Positions 14,279 to 22,922 of a stretch of DNA of 41,098 bases are shown in pieces (the stretch's first letter is position 1; the number at the start of each line of letters is the position of its first letter). The stretch covers positions 1 through 41,098 of the forward strand of contig WRLG01000027.1 of the NCBI GenBank assembly GCA_009777725.1. The letters run 5' to 3'. The stretch comes from Oscillospiraceae bacterium. Its GTDB lineage: Bacteria > Bacillota > Clostridia > Oscillospirales > Ruminococcaceae. Below the pieces are notes generated by a model. That model ran no database searches. It was not told where the DNA came from and was given only the letters and a program-made list of their open reading frames with translations. The position numbers were made by a program, and so were the translations under genes.

Positions 14279-16465
14279 TCAATCGGAAAGCTTAGGCAAA
14301 GCAATTTCCTCAATATCGCTCTTTACAGCCGGGCTAACCTCCGCCGCCTCAATTTCGCCGGCTGTGGGCAGCTTGATTTCTTCTATAGCATTAGGGGCGG
14401 GCTTTGCGGCATCTTCAATATCGTCCGCGTTCGGCGGAGTGATTTCCTCAATGCCGATGGGGGCGGAATAGTCCTCTGCGTTACCCGTTTCCTCTAAAAG
14501 CTCTCTGATTGACAAGCTTACTCTTTTCTTTTCAAGGTCAATTTCGATTATTTTAGCATCCGTCTCATCGCCGATATTAACCGCATCCTTGACATTCGCC
14601 AGCTTTTTATCCGACAGCTGAGATATATGAATCAGACCGTCAATGCCCGGGATAACCTGCGCGAACGCTCCGAAAGGCATAACAGATACAATTTTAACCT
14701 TGACTGTATCGCCGACTGAATATTCATCGGCAAATTTAACCCACGGGTTATCTTCCGTTTTCTTATAGCCCAGCGATACCCTGTTGCGCTCCCTGCTAAG
14801 CTCCTTGATATAAACCTCGACAACATCGCCGACTGCCAAAATCTCGGAGGCGTGCTTAATCCTTTTCCAGCTAAGCTCGGAGGCGTGAACCATTCCGTCG
14901 ATTCCGCCCAAATCCACAAACGCGCCGTAATTGGTAAGTGATTTTACCTCTCCCTTATAAACAGCTCCAACCTCGGCGGTTTCCCAGAACTTCGCTTTTG
15001 CCGCCTCTCTTTGAGCACCTAAAACAGCCTTAATTGAGCCTACCGCCTTGCCGCGCTGCTCATTGAATTCCACCACTTTAAAGCTGACATTCTTTTTGAG
15101 CAGTTTTTCAAGGCTTTCATCCCGCGCTACACCCGAAAGTGAAGCGGGCACAAAAATTTTCATGCCGTGGCTTAAAACGATTAAACCGCCCTTTATAATC
15201 TCCTTGACAATTCCGTCTAAAACCGCACCGTCCTCGGCGGCTTGCTTAACGGTATTAAAGCCCGCCGCAGCATCCACTTTCTTTTTGGAAAGCTGAACAA
15301 TACCCTCCGCATCGTTGATTTTAATAACGATGAGTTCAACCTCCTCGCCGACCTTAACAATATCGGACGGCTTTAGGCTCGGGTCATCCGTAAGCTCGTC
15401 AAGCGTGACATAGCCCGTATGCTTAGTGCCTACGTCTACAACGGCTTCCGCACTGTTAACAGCCGTTATGTAGCCCTTAACCCTGTTCCCCGTATATATT
15501 CTTTTGAAAGAAGCGTCCAAAGCCTCCTCAAAGTTAAAATCCTCATCTGAAAAATTTTGTAAAAGCTCGCTCATTTTGTTTTGTACCTCCTTGATTATAT
15601 AAGCCGGTACCGAAGCCCCGGCAGTTATGCCGATATTATGATGTCCGTCATTTGTGCCTCTTAAAAATGTCTTTATAACGCTTTCGTTAAGCTCCGCCGC
15701 CGAGCTTATGAATATGCTGTGCGTTTTCTCCTTGCAAAGCTCGTAAAGCTTAACCGAGTTAGAACTGTTTTTCCCGCCGATTACAACCATAAGTGCGGAG
15801 CTTTCGGCAAGCAATATGGCTTCGTTCTGCCTGTCACAGGTGGCGCGGCATACGGTATCGAACACCTCTGCTTCGGGAAGCATTTCCGAAACGATTCGGA
15901 CACACTCTTCCCATATAGATATATTATACGTTGTTTGCGCCAAAATTGCAACCTTTTTTTTAAGATTTGTATAATTTTTTTTAAAATAACCCTTTAAATC
16001 CGCCGTATCGGCAAAAATCAATGGCATATTAAGGCAATGATTGGAAATTCCTTCTATTTCGGGGTGTTTTTTGTCTCCCATTATTATAACAGTATACCCC
16101 GCAAGAGATTTTTCACTTGCTATATTTTGAATTTTTTTAACGCACGGGCAGGTTCCGTCGGCGTAAGGAATATTATGGCAGTCAAGCAGGGCGTAAACAG
16201 CCCTGCCGACTCCATGGGAACGGATAACCGCCTTATGTCTGTTATCCGAAAAATATTCCGTAAGGTCGGCATAAGTAAGAGTGTCCGGCTCAATGACAAG
16301 TCCCCCTTGGCGTGTCAAATCCGCCATAACGTCCGCATTGTGGATAATATCGCCCAGCATGACGGGCTTTAAGCCATCACCTATTATATTATACACAATT
16401 TTTACCGCCCTGTCAACCCCAAAGCAAAAACCTGCGCTTTCGGCGGTTTTTATGTTAATCTTCAT
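14279..16465 (-). CDS. ispH: IspH (HMBPP reductase) fused to ribosomal protein S1
   Basis: This is a 728-residue fusion. Residues 1-295 are 4-hydroxy-3-methylbut-2-enyl diphosphate reductase, the last step of the MEP isoprenoid pathway. The iron-sulfur cysteines are C14, C106 and C206, with substrate-side H42, H84, H134 and E136. Residues about 325-655 are four S1 RNA-binding domains. The third and fourth are canonical (NYGAFVDLGGIDGMVHASEL, PFGAFAQVIPGIDGLIHISQL), while the first two are divergent. The acidic tail repeats IEEI three times (672-675, 694-697, 718-721). Such fusions are known in Clostridia. GAGGGAGAG lies 5 bases from the ATG at 16465, which overlaps the plsC stop by 11 bases. 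Confidence 0.96.
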   Translation of the reverse strand: MKINIKTAESAGFCFGVDRAVKIVYNIIGDGLKPVMLGDIIHNADVMADLTRQGGLVIEPDTLTYADLTEYFSDNRHKAVIRSHGVGRAVYALLDCHNIPYADGTCPCVKKIQNIASEKSLAGYTVIIMGDKKHPEIEGISNHCLNMPLIFADTADLKGYFKKNYTNLKKKVAILAQTTYNISIWEECVRIVSEMLPEAEVFDTVCRATCDRQNEAILLAESSALMVVIGGKNSSNSVKLYELCKEKTHSIFISSAAELNESVIKTFLRGTNDGHHNIGITAGASVPAYIIKEVQNKMSELLQNFSDEDFNFEEALDASFKRIYTGNRVKGYITAVNSAEAVVDVGTKHTGYVTLDELTDDPSLKPSDIVKVGEEVELIVIKINDAEGIVQLSKKKVDAAAGFNTVKQAAEDGAVLDGIVKEIIKGGLIVLSHGMKIFVPASLSGVARDESLEKLLKKNVSFKVVEFNEQRGKAVGSIKAVLGAQREAAKAKFWETAEVGAVYKGEVKSLTNYGAFVDLGGIDGMVHASELSWKRIKHASEILAVGDVVEVYIKELSRERNRVSLGYKKTEDNPWVKFADEYSVGDTVKVKIVSVMPFGAFAQVIPGIDGLIHISQLSDKKLANVKDAVNIGDETDAKIIEIDLEKKRVSLSIRELLEETGNAEDYSAPIGIEEITPPNADDIEDAAKPAPNAIEEIKLPTAGEIEAAEVSPAVKSDIEEIALPKLSD

Positions 16466-17060
16466 TCGGCTCTCCCTCAACCAGAAGCCGTATTTCGTCC
16501 ATAATCCTTTTCTTAATCCTCTTCAAGTCACCCGCTTGTTTTTCTTCGCTTAAAGCCAACTCCTCCGCCGGAATAATTTTTCCGAACCGAACCGTAAGCT
16601 TGACGCGGAAACGAAGCTTTTCCCCCTCAAAGATAATGCCCGCAGGCAAAACGTCCGCGCCGGACTTTGCGGCTATAAGCGCGACCCCCGATTTTCCTCT
16701 GCCAACCTTACCATCCTTCGAACGGCTGCCCTCGGCGAAAATCACGAGATGCTTCCCCGACTTTAAAATATTGACTGCGTTTTCAATCACCTGCATATCC
16801 CCCGCCCCGCGCTTAACGGGGAAAGCACCCAGCGCGGTGATGAGCTTGGAAAAAAGCTTCTTCTCAAAAAGCTCCTCCTTAGCCATATAGGTTACGGGAA
16901 GCTTCATAGGCATGGTCAGCATGGCGGGGTCGGCGAGGCTTCTGTGATTTGAGGCTATTATCACCGCCCTATCCTGCGGGATATTTTCAATCCCCTCAAT
17001 ATTAAATTTGTAGCACATTTTATATGCCAGCCAGCCGCCGTATCGTACAAAAACATTCAT
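16455..17060 (-). CDS. plsC: 1-acyl-sn-glycerol-3-phosphate acyltransferase
   Basis: This 201-residue membrane-associated acyltransferase makes phosphatidic acid. It carries the NHxxxxD catalytic motif (N38-H39-R-S-L-A-D44) and the FAEGSRS phosphate-binding motif at 108-114. Length is typical of short bacterial PlsC. It sits between fabD (1-base gap) and ispH-S1 (11-base overlap). A plsC next to ispH-S1 is a common clostridial order, where cmk often lies upstream. Here fabD takes that place. Confidence 0.93.
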   Translation of the reverse strand: MNVFVRYGGWLAYKMCYKFNIEGIENIPQDRAVIIASNHRSLADPAMLTMPMKLPVTYMAKEELFEKKLFSKLITALGAFPVKRGAGDMQVIENAVNILKSGKHLVIFAEGSRSKDGKVGRGKSGVALIAAKSGADVLPAGIIFEGEKLRFRVKLTVRFGKIIPAEELALSEEKQAGDLKRIKKRIMDEIRLLVEGEPNED

Positions 17061-17061
17061 C

Positions 17062-17916
17062 TTATTTCCCCTTAATCGTTTTTTTCACAAGCCCCGTCAA
17101 AACCTTGCCGGGTCCTGTTTCGTTAAAAGACGTATAGCCCAAAGCCGACAGCCTTTCAATTTCGGCTGAAAACCTAACGGGTGACACGATATGCTTCGCC
17201 AGCATCTCCGGCATAGACGAAAAGTCAAGCAGCTCGTCCCCTAAAACATTGGAGAAGAATTTCACCTTGGGCGCGCGGTACTCGATTGTTTTGGCAAACT
17301 CATAGAATTCATCAGCCGCAGGCTGCATAAGCTTTGAGTGAAAAGCGGACGATACGCCCAATTTGATTGTTTTAGCTTTAAGCTCCGCGAATTTAGCGGC
17401 GGCGGCTTCGGCGGCAGGCGTTTCGCCTGCTATAACCGTTTGAACGGGGGAGTTATAATTTACGGGGACAACGTAACCGTCCGTTTCGGAGCAGATTTTT
17501 TCAACCTCATCAGCCGCTAACCCGATAATTGCGTACATTGCACCGCTTGCGGATTCAGCCGCTTTCTGCATAGCCTCGGAACGTGCTTTTATCAGCCTGA
17601 ACCCATCGTCAAGGCTCACAATTTCCGCCGCGACCATAGCCGCATATTCCCCCAGCGAATGCCCCGCGACCGCCGAAAATTCCCCGCCATCGGCAACAAA
17701 ATCATAAAAAGCCGCTAAAGAGCAAGCCATGATGCAGGGCTGAGAAACTCTGGTTTGGGCGAGCTCCTCCGCTGTTCCCTCAAAGCACATTTTTTTAACG
17801 TCAAACCCAACAATCTCGCCTGCCGCGGCAAGAACACCCTCTAAATCCGAAAAATCCTTACCCATCCCCGCGTATTGAGCTCCCTGCCCCGGAAATAATA
17901 ATGCTGTTTTGTTCAT
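17062..17916 (-). CDS. fabD: Malonyl-CoA:ACP transacylase
   Basis: This 284-residue transacylase loads malonate onto acyl-carrier protein for fatty acid synthesis. FPGQGAQ lies at 8-14, the nucleophile S87 is in GHSLGEY and H193 in SSAFHS. The ATG at 17916 was chosen because AAAGGA precedes it, although the frame stays open for ten further codons upstream. It heads the lipid and translation operon fabD-plsC-ispH/S1-trmN6-rsmI, 48 bases after a lipoprotein gene. No other fab gene is in the window. Confidence 0.95.
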   Translation of the reverse strand: MNKTALLFPGQGAQYAGMGKDFSDLEGVLAAAGEIVGFDVKKMCFEGTAEELAQTRVSQPCIMACSLAAFYDFVADGGEFSAVAGHSLGEYAAMVAAEIVSLDDGFRLIKARSEAMQKAAESASGAMYAIIGLAADEVEKICSETDGYVVPVNYNSPVQTVIAGETPAAEAAAAKFAELKAKTIKLGVSSAFHSKLMQPAADEFYEFAKTIEYRAPKVKFFSNVLGDELLDFSSMPEMLAKHIVSPVRFSAEIERLSALGYTSFNETGPGKVLTGLVKKTIKGK

Positions 17917-17964
17917 GATAAACATTCCTTTCTTAATAAAAATCAATTATATTTAATGCTCTTT

Positions 17965-18477
17965 TTATGGAGTATAATCCCAATCATCTGCATCTTCATC
18001 GCTAACCGCTGTTGTAAATTCCCCTGCTTTGCCGAACCCAATAACAACCCCGACAGGTGCCTCGACTAAAACTTTTCCTGTAGTGCCGTCTCTGTCAAGA
18101 AAAACCATGGCGACTGCTCCCTCGCCGGAAATAATTTCCGTTATGATAAGCAGCGTTTCTTCGGTTTGCGCGGTTTCAATAATAGCTTCCTCCGTAATGG
18201 CGGCTGTTGTTTGCGTGGTTGTCGTTTGAGTTGTAACGGTTGTTTCTTCGGGCTCGCTCTCTCGGGCAGTTTTCTCTTCCGTTTCGGATATTAGGGTAGA
18301 AGCTTCCGTTTCGGATATTGGGGCAGAGGCTTTCGTTTCTGCTTCTGTTTCATCAACATCTTCGTAAAATTCCCAATTTGGTTCAAGAGCTTCTTCAAAT
18401 TCAAGATAAACATTGCTTTCGCCGCAGGCGGATAATAAAATTAATACGGTGAAAATTAGGGGGGTTAGCTTTTTCAT
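17965..18477 (-). CDS. Lipoprotein with Thr/Glu-rich linker (copy A)
   Basis: This is a 170-residue predicted lipoprotein. The signal peptide ends in the lipobox ILLSACG (C about residue 18). A long low-complexity linker of T, E, S and A follows, with two copies of ISETEAST/ISETEE, then a short C-terminal segment (VAMVFLDRDGTTGKVLVEAP). It looks like a surface-displayed stalk and is not recognisable as an enzyme. Its promoter and leader are near-copies of those of the lipoprotein genes starting at 21802 and 22783. The ATG at 18477 has AAAGGA upstream. Confidence 0.8.
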   Translation of the reverse strand: MKKLTPLIFTVLILLSACGESNVYLEFEEALEPNWEFYEDVDETEAETKASAPISETEASTLISETEEKTARESEPEETTVTTQTTTTQTTAAITEEAIIETAQTEETLLIITEIISGEGAVAMVFLDRDGTTGKVLVEAPVGVVIGFGKAGEFTTAVSDEDADDWDYTP

Positions 18478-18558
18478 GGCAAATATTCCTTTCATTTATG
18501 CTATAATATAATCATACCACTTATTTTACTTTAAGTCAATGTGCGTTTTTACAGAAAA
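18475..18558 (-). repeat. Shared promoter-leader unit, copy A
   Basis: An approximately 84-base unit covers the start codon, ribosome site and promoter (TTGACT 18539-18534, 17-base spacer, TATGAT 18516-18511). It closely matches copies B and C. Identical blocks include CTATAATATAATCATACCAC. Confidence 0.85.
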
Positions 18559-18608
18559 ATATTGATGACTTGGGGTAGGATTTGTTTGGTTTGCATAAAA
18601 TTAAAGCG

Positions 18609-18640
18609 GAAACCCGCTACCTATAGAGGCGGCGGGCTTC
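18609..18640 (-). terminator. Terminator hairpin after the subtilase gene
   Basis: The arms at 18609-18622 and 18627-18640 (minus strand GAAGCCCGCCGCCT / AGGTAGCGGGTTTC) have two mismatches, one wobble and a 4-base loop. On the minus strand they are followed by the T-rich CGCTTTAATTTT. Confidence 0.65.
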
Positions 18641-18676
18641 ATTAGCCGTAGCCGTGTTATGTTTCCGTAAGGTTCG

Positions 18677-21034
18677 CTACGAATCAGTAGTCCATTCGCC
18701 TTTGAGGATAAAACTGTCCGGGACAATATTTGTGGAGGTCGAGTGAATACCGTAGCCACCGGCATTGGTATAACCTATGTAAACGCCATTTTCGCCTGTA
18801 GTAGCGCAAGGTCCTGCTATGTTGTAAATCATATAGTCGGGATATTCCGAATACGGATGTGAAATCCACCCCGGTCTCATGCTCCAGATTTCAAAGGTTA
18901 TTGCCCCACCGTATTCTTCACCTGCCGTAATCTTGTATGAAAAATATGAAACGTAATACTTTTCATCGTAGGGGTTAAATATAGGCTCGGGGTCATCAGG
19001 GTCGTCTTTGAGCGGGTTAAGCACAATAACCGTCAAGGGTTGCTTTCCGTAGTATGCCGTTCCGTTTTCAAGCTTAACCTCTTCAAGAACCCGCGGCTGA
19101 AAGCCGGATTTTGTGATGGACAAGGTATAAACGCCGTCCTCCCATTCATCGGTTTTAAATTCGCCGCTTGCATCAGTGTAAAGAACCTCGCTCGCATTGT
19201 CAGAATTAGCCATAACGAAAGCCTGCTCAATCGGAGCTCCGTCCGGGTCGGTGACTTTTATTTCGCAAAGCGGCTTCATCTCAACATCAATCACAAGCTC
19301 CGCGTTATTTTCAGTGAGGGTAATGAATCTGTCCACCGATTCAAAGCCCGGTTTCGTAAATTCAAACCAAATACTAACCGCCCTGTTAACGTCAAACCTA
19401 TCCATTGCAAAAAGATAATCACCGAATTCATTTGTGAAATCACTCTCAACATAAACCCAGTCACTGACATGTTCATAAGCCTTAACCTCAACATCGCTTA
19501 TGTAGACTTTTTTATTTGTTCCCGCAACTGTGACGTTACCTAATGCTATTCCATCCTTCCTTTGGTCATTATATCTATCACTGAACTTCAAAGCAGATTT
19601 AACGGATTCGTCCGCGTCCAGAATTGCAAATCTGGACTTATCCCCCGGAGCGGTAACCCACCTGTTGTTAGGGTCTTGCCTTGCAGAATATTCCGCGCTG
19701 TTGATTATGATGTTTTTAACTTCATAGCCTTTTAAATTCGGGTTTATAGAGTACATCATGCCTGCTACGCCGGAGACGTGGGGGGCGGCTAAAGAAGTCC
19801 CCGTTAACCAACGTCCGGTTTGCGTGTAGCTATTGTTTATTTCTGTAGTGGCAAGCCTAGCACCCGGGGCTACTATATCTACTCTATCACCATAACAATG
19901 TCCCTCAAAAAAATGGTACTTTTTATTAGCCAAATCGCCACTATAATCTATTGAACTTACAACTATAATACGGCTGTAGACAGGGGAAGATTCGGGGATA
20001 AAAGTCAAGGAACTGCTCTCCAAAGCATCTTGTGGATTATTTCCTGCCGAAGCAACCAAAAGGAAATCATAACCCTCGTATAACAGTTTTTGAAAGAATT
20101 TATCCATTATATCTCTTTCATTTATTTTTGTATCCCACGGCACTTCACCAGACCAACCCCAACTACAATTGATAACTCTTACATTATTAGCTATAAGAGT
20201 TGCAAACGCTACTTTGTCGTCCATTACTGATATATTATAATTGTCAGCAGTTTTATCACCATAAATCGAATATGCGTACAATTCGTTTTTAGGACAAATT
20301 CCCGCTATGCCTTTTCCGTTATTAAATTCTGCCGCCATCATTCCGGCTACTTGAGTTCCATGTTCGTCTGACTCTTTAGGGATTAATATATTGTTAGGAT
20401 AGTTATTATGAAGTTGCTTGTATTCTATATCTTCGTGCTCGTAAAATTTATTGTCGATTAACCCTATTTTTACAGGGGCTCTTTTTTCCTCATCAATAGA
20501 GTAATAGTAACCCCAAGCTTCAGGTGCATTTATTGCATAAAGATTCCAATTGTAATAGTGAACCATGCTTGGAGGTTGAATCATTCTATCGTTGGGATAA
20601 AAGCTATTTTCAATTCTTTCGCTAACATAGTTAAGCATAGCAGATTCAACCAATGAGTTTTTATTTAGCTCATCAATTAAATTTTCAAGTTCTTCTTCCG
20701 AAATTGCTCGCCTGTTTTCAAGCTGATAATCATCTGTAGTTTCTATATAACCGACTATGTTAAATTTCAATCTATCAGCTAGCCGCTCTATTTCCTCGAA
20801 AGAAACCCCGCTGTTAGCTATAACTAAAATTTGATTTTTTACAAATTTATTACCGTGTCTGCCATGTGCAATTTCATTGAGGCTTCTCGTTCCTTTATGG
20901 TAAATCTGACCTGTTCCGTTTCTGTCTCTCCTATGAGACCTCTCGTCTTCTCTTTCTGAAAATACCGAAACTGGTAATAAACTTACCACCATGACTAATG
21001 CCAAAATGCCGCTGATTACTTTTTTGATTTTCAT
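18677..21034 (-). CDS. Secreted subtilisin-like serine protease (S8) with C-terminal beta domains
   Basis: This is a 785-residue exported protease. Residues 1-26 are a signal peptide. A basic stretch (27-60) and an inhibitor-like propeptide (about 62-140, NQILVIANSG...) follow. The peptidase domain spans about 160-480 with D194 (GLIDNKF), H225 (DEHGTQVAGM), oxyanion N332 (ASAGNN) and S414 (TGTSLAAPHVSG). After it come two carboxypeptidase-regulatory-like beta domains (about 500-680, with DASGEFKTDEWEDGVYTLSI typical) and a unique C-terminal region. AAGGAGAG precedes the ATG. It lies 45 bases after a lipoprotein gene and probably shares its promoter. The protease half is visibly more AT-rich than the C-terminal half, suggesting mosaic origin. 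Confidence 0.93.
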   Translation of the reverse strand: MKIKKVISGILALVMVVSLLPVSVFSEREDERSHRRDRNGTGQIYHKGTRSLNEIAHGRHGNKFVKNQILVIANSGVSFEEIERLADRLKFNIVGYIETTDDYQLENRRAISEEELENLIDELNKNSLVESAMLNYVSERIENSFYPNDRMIQPPSMVHYYNWNLYAINAPEAWGYYYSIDEEKRAPVKIGLIDNKFYEHEDIEYKQLHNNYPNNILIPKESDEHGTQVAGMMAAEFNNGKGIAGICPKNELYAYSIYGDKTADNYNISVMDDKVAFATLIANNVRVINCSWGWSGEVPWDTKINERDIMDKFFQKLLYEGYDFLLVASAGNNPQDALESSSLTFIPESSPVYSRIIVVSSIDYSGDLANKKYHFFEGHCYGDRVDIVAPGARLATTEINNSYTQTGRWLTGTSLAAPHVSGVAGMMYSINPNLKGYEVKNIIINSAEYSARQDPNNRWVTAPGDKSRFAILDADESVKSALKFSDRYNDQRKDGIALGNVTVAGTNKKVYISDVEVKAYEHVSDWVYVESDFTNEFGDYLFAMDRFDVNRAVSIWFEFTKPGFESVDRFITLTENNAELVIDVEMKPLCEIKVTDPDGAPIEQAFVMANSDNASEVLYTDASGEFKTDEWEDGVYTLSITKSGFQPRVLEEVKLENGTAYYGKQPLTVIVLNPLKDDPDDPEPIFNPYDEKYYVSYFSYKITAGEEYGGAITFEIWSMRPGWISHPYSEYPDYMIYNIAGPCATTGENGVYIGYTNAGGYGIHSTSTNIVPDSFILKGEWTTDS

Positions 21035-21079
21035 TAAAAATCTCTCCTTAAATATTAATTTATTTGTTGTAGACTTATG

Positions 21080-21802
21080 CTATCTTGTGCTTCTTTTGGT
21101 TGGAAATGACCCACTTGACAATGACCAATTAAACGGGGGGATTTTCAAGAGTTGGTTAGCCAAACCATAAGGGTCAAGAATACGCGGGGGATTAAGGTTA
21201 TTGACTTGATAAAATAAAATTATTTCATTTCCGCCGTTTTGGTCTGTTCTTATTCCGTATATTTTATAAGTACCTGTATCCATCGTTGGCACAGGGATAT
21301 TGACTGCCGGAGCTCGATACTCATTTTTCGCATCAAACAACAGCAATGTTTGATAAAACCCTGCTAATTCATCTTGCGGAATTGGAGGAATGTCGCTCAA
21401 ATCAACAGTTTTCATAAATTCAGGCTCTGCGCCCCAATATGGGAAAAACATCAGTTCTTCATGGGTAACTTCTTTAAGCTCATCGTAATGCTCCCTAATG
21501 TCAAATTCCCCGCCGGGTTCTATCGTGTAGAAATCAAATATTTTTATTTCGCCCGAATTTAAAATATAAAACCCTCTTGTACTGTAAGGGTAATAATCAT
21601 GCGACATAACAAAAACAATCTCCGGCATACTCTCAATCAAATCATTCACCTCCTCTTCGGTTAATTCTGCTGTTGTTTCGGCAGTCGTTTCTGCTTCGCT
21701 TGAATATTTTGTAGTTGTTTCTGCTCCAAGCGGGGGGGTGCTTTTGCCGCAGGCTGATAATAATATTAATGCGGCTATGGTTATCGCGGCTAGCTTTTTC
21801 AT
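21080..21802 (-). CDS. Lipoprotein (copy B), upstream of the subtilase
   Basis: This is a 240-residue predicted lipoprotein with signal MKKLAAITIAALILLSACG and a Thr/Glu linker. The globular part begins ESMPEIVFVMSHDYYPYSTR and ends in NWSLSSGSFPTKRSTR. I do not recognise the domain. The first 40 or so residues are almost identical to the lipoprotein starting at 22783, whose globular part also starts NMPEIVFA but then diverges. The subtilase gene follows 45 bases after its stop, so the pair may act together, for instance as a protease partner on the cell surface. That is inference. Confidence 0.8.
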   Translation of the reverse strand: MKKLAAITIAALILLSACGKSTPPLGAETTTKYSSEAETTAETTAELTEEEVNDLIESMPEIVFVMSHDYYPYSTRGFYILNSGEIKIFDFYTIEPGGEFDIREHYDELKEVTHEELMFFPYWGAEPEFMKTVDLSDIPPIPQDELAGFYQTLLLFDAKNEYRAPAVNIPVPTMDTGTYKIYGIRTDQNGGNEIILFYQVNNLNPPRILDPYGLANQLLKIPPFNWSLSSGSFPTKRSTR

Positions 21803-21882
21803 GGCAAGATTCCTTTCGTTTAGGCTATAATATAATCATACCACTTATTTTGTCTTATGTCAATGTGCGTTTTAGCAGAAAA
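21687..21882 (-). repeat. Duplicated promoter-signal peptide unit, copy B
   Basis: A 196-base stretch is nearly identical to 22668-22863, with roughly ten differences. It covers the promoter (TTGACA 21863-21858, 17-base spacer, TATGAT 21840-21835), leader, ribosome site, signal peptide and start of the linker. Confidence 0.9.
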
Positions 21883-21992
21883 TCATTGATTGGCGAGCGA
21901 AAACTTTGTTTAGTTTGCACAAAAAAATAAACGCTAACTGTGAAGCTAACATCTTTGATTCTGTTTGTGAGGTTTATTTTTCTTTCTCGCTC

Positions 21993-22139
21993 CTAGATTC
22001 CCCTGTGAAACATTCTCCCCGAATGATTGGGTCTTTTGGGTTTGTCAGAATCGCCCCTGTCTTTAGCAAAAGCATTAAATGAGCTCAGATTAAACAGCAA
22101 CACCGCTGTTAGGGTTAGGCTAAAAATTTTTTTAAACAT
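21993..22139 (-). CDS. 48-residue secreted peptide resembling the subtilase N-terminus
   Basis: This short gene has GGAGG 10 bases before its ATG at 22139. It encodes a 25-residue signal peptide (MFKKIFSLTLTAVLLFNLSS, then FNAFA) and a basic 23-residue mature part ending NHSGRMFHRGI. The ending aligns with NGTGQIYHKGT at residues 39-49 of the neighbouring subtilase: N, G, H and G are identical and four of the other positions are conservative. It sits 35 bases after lipoprotein C, in the same relative position that the subtilase holds after lipoprotein B. It is either a translated remnant of a duplicated subtilase or a free-standing peptide. After its stop I see no clear continuation of subtilase sequence. 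Confidence 0.6.
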   Translation of the reverse strand: MFKKIFSLTLTAVLLFNLSSFNAFAKDRGDSDKPKRPNHSGRMFHRGI

Positions 22140-22174
22140 AATGTTTAAACCTCCGTTATTTTTTTATTTTAAGA

Positions 22175-22783
22175 TTAGTTTATAGTGAAGAACTTGTTAG
22201 AAAGCCATACATATATTTCTTTTGCATTTGGGTCGGTGTTTTCATAAATATACCAACCCCAACCTCCCAAAAGACTTATTTCTTTTTCTCCTGTTTTATT
22301 CTGCCTTATGCCATAATATATATCCTGTTGAGTGATATATTCTTCATTAGGGTTCTCCCAACTATTAACTACCGCATTTATGTCAACAAGGACAAGCTTA
22401 GAATATATATTAATTAGGTCTTTCTCGTCAATTTCTGCTTGTGATTTTTTCGGATTATCGTTTAACGCATCCAAAAGCTGTTCATATACGGAGTTATCAA
22501 ATTCGTCAATTTTTTTAAAATTGATTTCCCCGAAATCCCAAAAATATATCCCGCCATTACGAGTAATAAAATTTCCGCTAATACCTTCTCCTATTTTTTG
22601 AGTTGCCCTAGCGAAAACAATCTCCGGCATATTTCCCACCTCCTTTCTAATATTCAATTCCGCCTCTGTTTCTGCTTCGCTTGAATATTCTGTAGTTGTT
22701 TCTGCTCCAAGCGAGGGGGTGCTTTTGCCGCAGGCTGATAATAGGATTAGTGCGGCTAAGGTTATCGCGGCTAGCTTTTTCAT
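22175..22783 (-). CDS. Lipoprotein (copy C), paralogue of copy B
   Basis: This is a 202-residue predicted lipoprotein with signal MKKLAAITLAALILLSACG and a short linker. The globular part opens GNMPEIVFARATQKIGEG and ends IYVWLSNKFFTIN. After the shared N-terminus and the MPEIVF start, similarity to copy B is weak but the overall outline is alike. Both have a middle helix-rich section and a segment of the type YYGIRQNKTGEKEISLL compared with YGIRTDQNGGNEIILFY. They are therefore diverged paralogues. Function unknown. The small secreted peptide follows after 35 bases. Confidence 0.78.
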   Translation of the reverse strand: MKKLAAITLAALILLSACGKSTPSLGAETTTEYSSEAETEAELNIRKEVGNMPEIVFARATQKIGEGISGNFITRNGGIYFWDFGEINFKKIDEFDNSVYEQLLDALNDNPKKSQAEIDEKDLINIYSKLVLVDINAVVNSWENPNEEYITQQDIYYGIRQNKTGEKEISLLGGWGWYIYENTDPNAKEIYVWLSNKFFTIN

Positions 22784-22863
22784 GGCAAGCTTCCTTTCGT
22801 TTAGGCTATAATATAATCATACCACTTATTTTGTCTTATGTCAATGTGCGTTTTAGCAGAAAA
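22668..22863 (-). repeat. Duplicated promoter-signal peptide unit, copy C
   Basis: This is the partner of 21687-21882. Its promoter is TTGACA (22844-22839), a 17-base spacer and TATGAT (22821-22816). The match ends soon after the promoter, marking one duplication boundary. Confidence 0.9.
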
Positions 22864-22922
22864 ATGTTGATTGCCTAGCGAAAAATTTGGTTAGCTTTTA
22901 TAAATAAATAAAAAAACAAATA

